IMG/VR virus record: IMGVR_UViG_3300032334_000156
Location: 1-46,770 of that record
Source: a virus
DNA: 46,770 nt
Reading direction: 5' to 3' (one strand)
The notes beneath the pieces were generated by a model, which ran no database searches, was not told the DNA's origin, and was given only the letters and a program-made list of their open reading frames with translations. The translations under genes were made by a program, and so were the position numbers. Shown piece after piece: positions 16,528 to 24,986 of the stretch; within the stretch, counting starts at the first letter, position 1; every line of letters starts with the position of its first letter.

Positions 16528-16672
16528 CCAAGCGTTCTTTGTCCCCGGGCTAGACACAGACAAGGTGCGAGAGATGACGCTACGCGCAAGCGTAGCTCAG
16601 CGCATGCGTCTGCTAGCTACCCCGGGGATAAAGGACGGACTCATTGGGGTGCTGTTCGTGCGTAAGCGCTGA
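16484..16672 (+). CDS. Small conserved-looking protein at the end of the early module
   Basis: A 62-residue basic protein with ATG 16484, overlapping the primase-helicase end by 44 bases. It reads like a small domain that follows replicative genes in other phages: FFVPGLDTDKVREMTLRAS then GLIGVLFVRKR. Function unknown. Its last 32 bases overlap, antisense, the 3' end of the 2780-residue gene. Confidence 0.65.
   Translation: MKLKIHYPWNQLKRNQAFFVPGLDTDKVREMTLRASVAQRMRLLATPGIKDGLIGVLFVRKR
16579..16596. terminator. Hairpin near the convergent junction
   Basis: GCTACGC (16579-16585), loop GCAA (16586-16589), GCGTAGC (16590-16596): a perfect 7-bp stem closed by a GNRA-type tetraloop. It lies inside the 62-residue gene, 45 bases before the opposing stop codon. 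As a symmetric stem it could act on both strands where early and late transcription meet. No T-run follows on the plus strand, so termination is only a suggestion. Confidence 0.3.
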
Positions 16673-19600
16673 GCATTGTCTGCGCCAGCTTGTTTTGCGC
16701 AGCTATGATGTTCTTGATTTGCGCGTCCTTCTGTTCAGTAGTTAAGCTGGGCCGCGCCTCAATATTACGGCGCAGTTCGGCCAGCTTACCGATCCGGTTC
16801 TCAACTGCACCAGCCATCTGCGACAAGTTGATGTCCGATCTGTGCGAAGCTAAGTAAGCGTTTGCGTCTTCAGTACGCCCTTCAGCCAGCATCTTCTTGT
16901 ATGTTTTGCGTGCCATATCAATCTCTTGCATGCGGCGGTACGCTTCATCAATAACCCCACGCCCTTCTGCTGGCTGGAACAACGTACCAATAACCCGCAT
17001 CTCACTCAAACCCTTGGTACGCTCTTGAACTTGCTGCCCTCTGCCAAACGGAAGCACCGCCGCAAGGTCGGAGATCAACATCCCAAGCGCCCCGAAATGT
17101 CCACGGATCAGGTGATCAATCTGTACTGGCGACAGCATGTTGGCTTTGCCAAGTAGCTCAGCGCCAGCCGAAGTGCCGGGGCGTACGCGCTCACTCTTTT
17201 CTACAGCAAGCTCACGCGCAGATTCAATCGGCCCACCAAACAGGGACGTACCCAGAAAGACTTCAAGCCCCGGTTTAAATGCGGCAGGTACTGGCGTGAA
17301 TGGGTTCGACTGCTCAAGCAGTTTGAAGATTCCGCGAGCAGCGTTCTCGGCTGTGTCGTTACCTTTGAGCGTGTTGTATATCGCTTCCGGTACAGCTTTG
17401 AAGATAAGCCCGATCTCAAACGGGATCGGCACACGGATCAGATCGCCCTTCGGGTCCATTGGGTTGACGATGAACCAGTTGCCGTAGCGCTCTTCGGGCT
17501 TGGCTTTCTTGTACCTCTCGTCATCTTCCATATACGCTGCGTAAGCAATTGTGCTGGCGGACATCAGCAAAGCGCGTTGGAAAAACTTGGAGCGGATGCG
17601 CATCTGCTGCTCAAACGGCATCTTGCCCTGTGAGCTACGGTAAAGAACGTCCAGACCCTGAAGCTGTGCGTTAAGGAAGGGGATGACTGCCGCCGCCATT
17701 TGCAAACTTGAGCTAGTTCCACGGCGTGTAAAGTTCTGCGACTCCAGCGTACGAAGCAGAGCTTCTTGCTCTGTCATCCCTTTCCTGATCGAGTCTTCGT
17801 AGATTGTGATCCGGGTTGTGGCGTCACCTGCCAGAGACAATGCGTCCAGCTTACCAATGAGTTTCGTCCAGCCTCTCTTGCCGGTGGCAATCTGCTCGAC
17901 CAAACGCTGAGCGTCTTCCTTGCCGCCAGTAAACACAAGGTTACTGACAGCACCGGACTCCATAAGCTGCTGCGCTTTTGCGCTTCTGCCAGAAGCCAAC
18001 GCAACGCCTTGCTTCAAAGCGCTGAGTACGGGGATGCTGCTTGTACCCGTGGTGAAGAAGGAGTTCATCGAGTCGCGCACAACTTGGCGCAGGGCATAGA
18101 CTGGGTTGCGTGTTACGAACTTGCGCAGAACATCAGCCGGGAACCCCATCGCCCGGACAACTGAAGGGATCATTGTCTTGATACCTTCCATACCCTCGAC
18201 AATCAGCTTTGCTGGTATGCCAAACTGATCCGTGTCAATGACAATCACATGGTCTTCGCCGTTGACTTTGAACCGGACAACATCTTTGCCAGACAAGTTC
18301 TTCTTAGCTTTGCCAATATAGCTAGCCATACCAAGCTTGTTCAGCACAAACGCTGACTCTTTGATTGCTTGGTTCCGTAGCGCCATGTCCGTCAGCAAGA
18401 ACGTGTTCTGTACGGCGCTATCAAAAATCCCCATGATCTTCTGTTCACCGCCAACCAGTTCCTGTAGGCGTGGCTCATCCTTTATGTTGCCAATCCGCAC
18501 TGGCTTCACCGTCTTGTCCAGTTCCAGCAAGAGGTCGCCGCTCTTATTGTCTACACGGTAGTACGGAACGTATGGTTTGCTGTTGAGTTCTTGAGCAAGC
18601 GCTTTGGTTATCGTGCCTGTCTGCTCCAAGAAGTTGATCAACCCCTTGTTGTACTCAGTGTAGATAGCCTCTGCGTTCTTGAACGCGGTCAACGCCTTGG
18701 GATTGGCGTTGATGATCTGCATTACGTTGTTGTATTCCGTCTTGGCTTTTGCCGGGTTCCCTACGTTAACCTTGTCCCAGCCCACTACGTTGGCACGCTG
18801 CCCAACCATGTATACGGTGAAGTAGTTCTCCAGCTTGTCGGCTTTGATGCCAGACTTGTTGAGTTCTTTAGCTACGTCTTGCAGGTTTGCACCCTTGACG
18901 CTGCGGTAGATGTATTGCACACCCTTGGCGGTAACGTCTTTGACTAGTTGCAACGGACCATTGGTTAGCGCCATACCCGCAAAGTGGTTGCGCTGCTGCC
19001 CCATACGCAAAGCAAACTGCACATTGCCCGCTTCGGTTGAGTCGATGATGCCCTGCTCAAACCCTTTCTTCAGCGCTTCGTCCATGCTGGCGTAGCTATC
19101 CAACGCCTTCTGTCTGGCAGCAAGCCCAGCCGTACCTTTAAACGTATTTCGTAGTGCTTGGACGTTTGATGTTTTGCCAGCGACAAACGACTCGTTGGGT
19201 GCTTTAGCAATATCAAAAACAGTTTCACTGCCTTCATGCAGCATGGCAGGGGAAACAAAAGTTCCGTCCCCACGTATTACAGAGTCAAGCCCGCGATAGA
19301 GCGCTGACTCTGAACGCAAGCCGAGTATTCTCTTGGCTCCTTCCAACATCTGACGAAGCCAGTTACGCGCACGCTCTTGCCAGCTTTCTGCTTGAGCGCG
19401 CTTTTGCAAAATTTCGGTGGCCTTGACTGCCCAGTATTCGCTTGCGTTGTACAAGTGGTAGTGTTCGTCGCGCGTCAGTATCCCGCTACTAAACATGGAT
19501 CGCGCATTTGCCTGCGCTCTAGCGTTTCCTGTTTGAGCTTCCGCGATAAAGCGCAAAGCTCTTTCCCTTGCCATACTCAAAAGAACATCTTGCGGTATCT

Positions 19601-22600
19601 TCAAACCACTGACGCGCTCAGCCAGCACCCGCAGCATGTTTTGAGGATTGAATGGGTCGTAGTTCCAGCGGGTCTCCATGTAGTCAGACACAACATCTAA
19701 GGCGTTCTGTGTTGTGGTGCCGTTCTTTATCGCGGCCTTGATTCGCGCGTCTCTGTCTTTAACAGCGTCTGCTAGCGCTTTTGCAAATACGCGGGCGTAC
19801 TGTCTGCGGATGCCGTTTTGTATATCGGCAGGCATCATGCGTTCTGTGTGATGCAGAATCTCATGTACGGCAGTCGATGTGTCGGCGGCTCCCGTAAACA
19901 AAGTCATCAGGCGCCCAAAAGAACCGTACTGCCCAGCAGATCCTACTTCTTGTTCGTTTGCAGCGCGAACAGAAATGGCAAGATCGGTGGCTAAATGTGG
20001 GTTAGCGTTTAGTAACCAAAGCGCAAACTCAACAACTGGGTACTCTAATGCACCAGACCTACGTGCCCGCAACAATCTTTCGCGGACCCAATCCTCACCG
20101 CGCTCACGCCCGCGCATAACACGGTTGTATTCGTTTTGCCTGCGTTGTTCACGAGCTGCCATAACTCGTGCCATCAATCCATCAATTCTAGCGGCGTGCT
20201 CTGCTTCTGTTATCCGCCCGTCTGCAAGCATTCGATCAAAGCCGCGCATGAGTTGCTCGACCCGAATGCTCGGTAGCCTTGTGTGTGGATATGTTGCATA
20301 CGGATCGCCCGTTGGCGGCGTTGCAAGTTCGGCAGGCGCAGCTTCCGGTTCAGCTTCCGGTTCAGCTTCCGGTTCAGGTGACCGAGCAATAGGAGGACCG
20401 CCCTCCTCAGCAGTTTCCTGCTCACGCTCTCTTGCTCTGGGTGCTTCTGGCCCGCGTAGTGCGGGGCCTTTCTCTTCTTCAACAGGCGCAGGTGCTGGCC
20501 CGGGGCCGAGTTCTTCTTCCTGCTCAACTACTTGCTTGGTCTCTGTTGCTGGCTCAACTGTGTCGCGGACAAGTATGTCTTCGCCGGTCTTGTTCTTGGC
20601 TACGTCGCCAAACAGGAAGTCTTGAATGCGCGCCGAGTTATCTGGCACAACAAACAGAGACGCCCCATCCATCTGCGTCAGGTGGTTGTCCAGCAGGAAC
20701 TTGTAGGATGCTTTGTCTACGTTGATGCAACCAAAGGAGTACCGGGAATCAGTCGGATCTTCTTTGGCAATTGCTGCTGCACGCATCTTTGCGTCAGATT
20801 CTTTCAGCCAGATCGAGTGGAACAGCGTGGTGCTGTACTCACCTTCGACGGCTTTATCCAGAACAAACACTTTCTGGAAGTCGTAGTCCCCTGCGGTGCG
20901 CATCTCACCCGCACTACGCTGCGCGTCGCGCAAGCCCATCTTGAACAACCCAGCCGGGGTAATCCGGTTAGCCTCAACTTCGTTGTTGCCACGGTAAAAA
21001 TCTCCCATCGCTTTACCGACGAGGACTTTGTGGTCAAGGATGGGCGTGCCGTCTGGCGCAAACACAAACAACCGAGCGTTCGGTTTGTCGGCAATGATGA
21101 AGAGCTTGTTAGCTTCTTTAAGCCGCGCCTGTAGCGCAGGGTAGAGCGAAGCGTACGCTTGCTTAGCGCTGTCGGACATGCGTGCTGACACGGATGCTGG
21201 CACAGGTGCCATCACCTGCTGAACAACTGTGCGCACAACTTTCGGTGTGATGACTACAGTCTCTGGCAGGTTGATATTTGTGGCGTTGAACACAAACGAT
21301 GTGGCGATCAGCGCGTGGTACAGCTTGGCAATTATCTTGGCAATGCCTTTAGCCAGTGCCGACAATCCCTTGCTGGCGTACGTCGCCAAGTCTGCGGACA
21401 CACCAGAGATAAACTCAGCCGTGCCACGGGCAAACCCATAGTGATTCTCAAGAGCGCGAGTCGCGCCTTCACCAACAGCGGGCAGCGCCTCTTGAATACT
21501 GTTGGATTCTTTGGTGTTTGGTGCTTCTGCTGGCGCAGTCTGCTCTGCTGTTGCTGCTCGGGCTGACGCAGATACAGCAGTCTTGCTGTCCTCAAGAGCA
21601 CTTATTAGCTCGCCAATACCGTCCTCAACATCCATTGCTTTGGTTTGCTCAAGGATGTTCTTTGCGTCCTGCTGGGAAATCAGCCCGTCTTTCTCGGCTT
21701 TCTTTGTGAGCGCGTTTACTTTTGCTTTGGTTGTTTCGGGATCAATCCGTAGATCTTCGGCCTTCTCAATCGCGGCATCAATCTTCTTGATCTTTTCTTT
21801 TTGTTCTGGCGTTTGTTCTGGAGCAGCGACCTTAACAACGCGCTTACCTTTGCGTTGAACAACTGGCTCAGTCGCTGCGCCTTGTGTTTCAGTCGCGGGT
21901 TCGACAGTTTCAGTAGGCGTAGGTGCAGCAGGGGCTTTCGCCACTCTACGAACTCTTGGCTTTGGCGCTTCTTCTGTTGTTGCAACGGTCTCTGCTGGCG
22001 CAGGTGCGGCTTCCTGTTCAACAGGTTTCTTGCGTGTGTAAGTTATCTCGTTGCCAGATGTTGCGGCATCAAACTTTTCTGCCAGTGCTGCTTTGATTTC
22101 TGGGGGAAGGTTTTTGGCAGTAGCGGTGGTCATTGACACCGACTGAACAGCTTGTGGCGCAACTACGTTTGTGCGGTAAACCCCACCGAAAGAAGTTGGT
22201 GCGAGCTTTTGTTTTGTGCCACTTACTGCGTCATGCCGAAACTCAATAGAAATTGGCTTTCCTTCGCTAGCCAGCATGTCGCTGTTGTACGTTGCATTGT
22301 CCGTAACTTCCAGTTTGACTGGGTGATAGCTAGCATCATTAACAAGAAGATTGCCCAGCATCATTGGCTGAGAACGATAGAACCACCCACGTTGAATACC
22401 GCTAACTGTCGGGCCGAGATCAGACTTGATTGGCGTGATCTTCTCTTTAACCGAAGCTGGCGCTTCCGTAATTGACGGTGGCTTGACTGGCTCAGCAGGC
22501 TTAACAGCAGCGGGTGGTTCTGCTGCTGCTTTTAGTTTGTCTGCGCCGTATTGAAATATTTGTTCCGCTTCTAAAACTGAATATTCGTCTGTGACTCCGT

Positions 22601-24983
22601 ACTCACGCATCGTGTCACGAAGATTTTCAAAATGCACATCGAGTGAATTTTGTAGCCCTCCCCAAAAAGCTTGTTGATCTTCTGCATCAGACAACAAAGT
22701 TTTTGCAAACTTAACCGCATCAAATTTAGTTTCCGCAGGTGCAGCAGGCGTTTCAGTCGGCGCAGCCGGGGTCTCAACCGTAGGCGCAGTAGTTTCAGTT
22801 TGCCCCTCAAACACTAGCTCGTCGGCTGGAACAAAACTTCTATTGTTGTTGAATAAAACTTCAACATATTTCCTGCCAGATTTTGGATCTGCTACAGGTT
22901 GCCCTACAACTTCTACTGGAAAATCAGAATCCGCACTACGCCAAGTAGCTTTACCTACCGGAGCAGGTGCAGGCGTTTCAACCACGGGCGCAGCAGGTAC
23001 TTCAACCGCAGCCGGAGTCTCAACCACAGGTGCAGGTGCAGGTGCAGCGGGTTGGAGAGCAGCAAGCCGCTCAGCTAGCGCAGGGGGGATTGGTTTACCG
23101 GCGGCTTGAAGTTTAGCCACCATGCCTTCGTACATAATACGAGGGGCATCTTGTTTGCGCTGCGTAGCATCCGCAGCCGCTTCCTCTGGCGTCATTGATG
23201 TTGACGGCGCAGGTTGGAAGTTAGTCGCAGCCGGTACGACAGGCATCTGCGTAACAGTCGCCGGTCCCGGCTCAGTATCGGGTACTGCCGCAGGCTCAGC
23301 CACGTTGGGTTGGAAACCCAAGCGCATGCCACCCATCTCAAACGGGGCAGGAGCAGCGACTTCCGGTTCCGCTTGCGGCACAACTGCTGGCTGCTCAGCG
23401 CCAACTAACTGCCGCCCCCCTTTGCTATCCATGGGGGTGACAATCCCGTTCTTCTCCATCTGTTCAATCAACCGACCAGCACGGTTGTAACCGATCTTGA
23501 ATTCGCGCTGAACCGCAGAGATTGATGGTCTTCCGGGGCCGCTAACAAAAGCAACAGCCTGATCGTATAAAGGATCGACTTGAAGTGTCGGCGCTGGTGG
23601 CGGTGGAGGCGGTGGAGGCGGCGGCGTTACCGCTGTTTGCCCAGCAGGTGGGGGTGGCGGAGGTGGTGCGGGTGGTTGACCGGGAGGTGGTGATGTCTGC
23701 TGACCTGCTTGCGCTTCAGCAAGCGCTTGTTCTACCGTGCGCTGTGCAACCAACGGATCAATGTCGCCCTTGCGTTCTTTGTATTCAGACAGCAGCGGGT
23801 TGTACGTTTCTTTGCGGAACTTAGTCGCTTCCCTGCTTGCCCGTTTCCACGCATCAAACGCAGCCGGATCAGCATCTTCGTCTGGCTTTTTGCCAAGCGC
23901 GATCTTCATTTCGGTAAGCTTTTGCTTAGCCGCTAAGTAATTGTCGTTCAGACCCAGCAGGTACTCTGGGGCATTCTTAATCGCGTCCTTCTTAGTTTTC
24001 TCTTCTGCCTCAAGCCTGCGCCGTTCAGCCAGTGCTTTCTGGTTGGCTTCAACAGTCTTTGTGTACTCACCAAGTTCGTAACGACTTTGCTCTGCGCCAC
24101 GTTCAAACCGGCGACCGACACCACCAAACACACCACCAAGTAGCGCACCATCAAACGCACTATCCAAATACTCAGCGCGAGCTTTATCGTCCGAAAGACT
24201 AAGCCCCGCTTGCAAGCGCTCAAGAACTTGCTGCGCAGTTTCGGTGAGGGATTCAGCAGTTAACGCCTTGCCGGTACTCAGCGTGTAGTCAAGAACTTTT
24301 TTGCTGATTGTTTGTTCAACTACGTTTGCCGCAGCTTTGGCTGGTATGCCCAGAATCTTACTGACGCCGGGGATAAAAGCATTAGCAGCGGCATCAAGTC
24401 CAGACTGAAAGACGGCGGAACCAACAGCCGCGCCAAGATCTGTGCGTTCAAGTGGCGTGCCTTCCTTGACTTGCCGTGTGATGTTGGTTCCCGTAAACCC
24501 GGGGACACCAGCTAAAGTTCCAGCAGCACCCGCAGCAAGGAGCGCAGGCAAACCAACAGGTGCGGCAGCAGCGGCAGCACCTCCCGCTATAAGCGGTGCC
24601 AGCATTTGCGGAATAGAACTACCAATACGACCACCAAGATAATTAAGAGGGTCGTCGGCAAACCGTTCTACAGGTCGATACGCTTTTGCAGCCTCGGCTT
24701 CGCGTTCTTTTGCGTATTGCTCAGCATTGCGCATATCGCCAATACCGGCACGCGCTCCAGCCCGGGCAATGTCTGCTTTGTACTGTTCATACCCGCCAGA
24801 AAGCCCAGATAAAAGCCCCGACCCCGGCGGCGTAGTGGGAAGCGTTGGCTGTACCGGCTCCCGTGGGGTTATCCCAAACAGTTGGGGGTATGTATTTAGC
24901 GCCCTGCTCCACGCATCATCTGGAGTTTCGTTGGGGCGTACCTCTACTAACCGACCGTTTGGGAGTGGCAGATATTGGGGCAT
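16641..24983 (-). CDS. Giant multidomain polyvalent-type protein (FtsK-gamma, YkuD, HExxH)
   Basis: A 2780-residue protein, last in the late operon. In order: a short conserved-looking N-terminus (PLPNGRLVEVRPNETPDDAW); an Ala/Gly hydrophobic stretch (about 124-162) that could insert in membranes; poly-Pro linkers (about 430-467); an FtsK-gamma-like winged helix (about 467-530, SAVQREFKIGYNRAG); Ala/Pro/Glu linkers; an L,D-transpeptidase YkuD domain (about 1290-1470; H1389, SFGC with C1419); an acidic PEPEAE repeat (about 1535); an HExxH motif HEILHH (H1707-H1712); and a helical C-terminal region (about 2150-2700) resembling LPD38-type 'large polyvalent protein' domains. Such proteins are thought to be injected with phage DNA. 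Roles are inferred from domains. Confidence 0.88.
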   Translation of the reverse strand: MPQYLPLPNGRLVEVRPNETPDDAWSRALNTYPQLFGITPREPVQPTLPTTPPGSGLLSGLSGGYEQYKADIARAGARAGIGDMRNAEQYAKEREAEAAKAYRPVERFADDPLNYLGGRIGSSIPQMLAPLIAGGAAAAAAPVGLPALLAAGAAGTLAGVPGFTGTNITRQVKEGTPLERTDLGAAVGSAVFQSGLDAAANAFIPGVSKILGIPAKAAANVVEQTISKKVLDYTLSTGKALTAESLTETAQQVLERLQAGLSLSDDKARAEYLDSAFDGALLGGVFGGVGRRFERGAEQSRYELGEYTKTVEANQKALAERRRLEAEEKTKKDAIKNAPEYLLGLNDNYLAAKQKLTEMKIALGKKPDEDADPAAFDAWKRASREATKFRKETYNPLLSEYKERKGDIDPLVAQRTVEQALAEAQAGQQTSPPPGQPPAPPPPPPPAGQTAVTPPPPPPPPPPAPTLQVDPLYDQAVAFVSGPGRPSISAVQREFKIGYNRAGRLIEQMEKNGIVTPMDSKGGRQLVGAEQPAVVPQAEPEVAAPAPFEMGGMRLGFQPNVAEPAAVPDTEPGPATVTQMPVVPAATNFQPAPSTSMTPEEAAADATQRKQDAPRIMYEGMVAKLQAAGKPIPPALAERLAALQPAAPAPAPVVETPAAVEVPAAPVVETPAPAPVGKATWRSADSDFPVEVVGQPVADPKSGRKYVEVLFNNNRSFVPADELVFEGQTETTAPTVETPAAPTETPAAPAETKFDAVKFAKTLLSDAEDQQAFWGGLQNSLDVHFENLRDTMREYGVTDEYSVLEAEQIFQYGADKLKAAAEPPAAVKPAEPVKPPSITEAPASVKEKITPIKSDLGPTVSGIQRGWFYRSQPMMLGNLLVNDASYHPVKLEVTDNATYNSDMLASEGKPISIEFRHDAVSGTKQKLAPTSFGGVYRTNVVAPQAVQSVSMTTATAKNLPPEIKAALAEKFDAATSGNEITYTRKKPVEQEAAPAPAETVATTEEAPKPRVRRVAKAPAAPTPTETVEPATETQGAATEPVVQRKGKRVVKVAAPEQTPEQKEKIKKIDAAIEKAEDLRIDPETTKAKVNALTKKAEKDGLISQQDAKNILEQTKAMDVEDGIGELISALEDSKTAVSASARAATAEQTAPAEAPNTKESNSIQEALPAVGEGATRALENHYGFARGTAEFISGVSADLATYASKGLSALAKGIAKIIAKLYHALIATSFVFNATNINLPETVVITPKVVRTVVQQVMAPVPASVSARMSDSAKQAYASLYPALQARLKEANKLFIIADKPNARLFVFAPDGTPILDHKVLVGKAMGDFYRGNNEVEANRITPAGLFKMGLRDAQRSAGEMRTAGDYDFQKVFVLDKAVEGEYSTTLFHSIWLKESDAKMRAAAIAKEDPTDSRYSFGCINVDKASYKFLLDNHLTQMDGASLFVVPDNSARIQDFLFGDVAKNKTGEDILVRDTVEPATETKQVVEQEEELGPGPAPAPVEEEKGPALRGPEAPRAREREQETAEEGGPPIARSPEPEAEPEAEPEAAPAELATPPTGDPYATYPHTRLPSIRVEQLMRGFDRMLADGRITEAEHAARIDGLMARVMAAREQRRQNEYNRVMRGRERGEDWVRERLLRARRSGALEYPVVEFALWLLNANPHLATDLAISVRAANEQEVGSAGQYGSFGRLMTLFTGAADTSTAVHEILHHTERMMPADIQNGIRRQYARVFAKALADAVKDRDARIKAAIKNGTTTQNALDVVSDYMETRWNYDPFNPQNMLRVLAERVSGLKIPQDVLLSMARERALRFIAEAQTGNARAQANARSMFSSGILTRDEHYHLYNASEYWAVKATEILQKRAQAESWQERARNWLRQMLEGAKRILGLRSESALYRGLDSVIRGDGTFVSPAMLHEGSETVFDIAKAPNESFVAGKTSNVQALRNTFKGTAGLAARQKALDSYASMDEALKKGFEQGIIDSTEAGNVQFALRMGQQRNHFAGMALTNGPLQLVKDVTAKGVQYIYRSVKGANLQDVAKELNKSGIKADKLENYFTVYMVGQRANVVGWDKVNVGNPAKAKTEYNNVMQIINANPKALTAFKNAEAIYTEYNKGLINFLEQTGTITKALAQELNSKPYVPYYRVDNKSGDLLLELDKTVKPVRIGNIKDEPRLQELVGGEQKIMGIFDSAVQNTFLLTDMALRNQAIKESAFVLNKLGMASYIGKAKKNLSGKDVVRFKVNGEDHVIVIDTDQFGIPAKLIVEGMEGIKTMIPSVVRAMGFPADVLRKFVTRNPVYALRQVVRDSMNSFFTTGTSSIPVLSALKQGVALASGRSAKAQQLMESGAVSNLVFTGGKEDAQRLVEQIATGKRGWTKLIGKLDALSLAGDATTRITIYEDSIRKGMTEQEALLRTLESQNFTRRGTSSSLQMAAAVIPFLNAQLQGLDVLYRSSQGKMPFEQQMRIRSKFFQRALLMSASTIAYAAYMEDDERYKKAKPEERYGNWFIVNPMDPKGDLIRVPIPFEIGLIFKAVPEAIYNTLKGNDTAENAARGIFKLLEQSNPFTPVPAAFKPGLEVFLGTSLFGGPIESARELAVEKSERVRPGTSAGAELLGKANMLSPVQIDHLIRGHFGALGMLISDLAAVLPFGRGQQVQERTKGLSEMRVIGTLFQPAEGRGVIDEAYRRMQEIDMARKTYKKMLAEGRTEDANAYLASHRSDINLSQMAGAVENRIGKLAELRRNIEARPSLTTEQKDAQIKNIIAAQNKLAQTMLSAYARTAPQ
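20344..20380 (-). repeat. 12-bp tandem repeat coding for an acidic PEAE linker
   Basis: The plus strand shows about three copies of a 12-base unit (ttccggttcagc) coding on the minus strand for Glu-Ala-Glu-Pro units. It lies between the L,D-transpeptidase and HExxH parts of the giant protein and is probably a flexible linker that varies by slippage. Confidence 0.75.
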
Positions 24984-24986
24984 GGT

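Noticed and set aside
19879-20625. Long plus-strand open frame (248 codons) and similar antisense frames at 13894-14601, 15091-15795, 26457-27161 and 40699-41364
   Set aside because: They lie antisense to well-supported genes, have low-complexity or motif-free products, and no credible ribosome binding site or neighbours.
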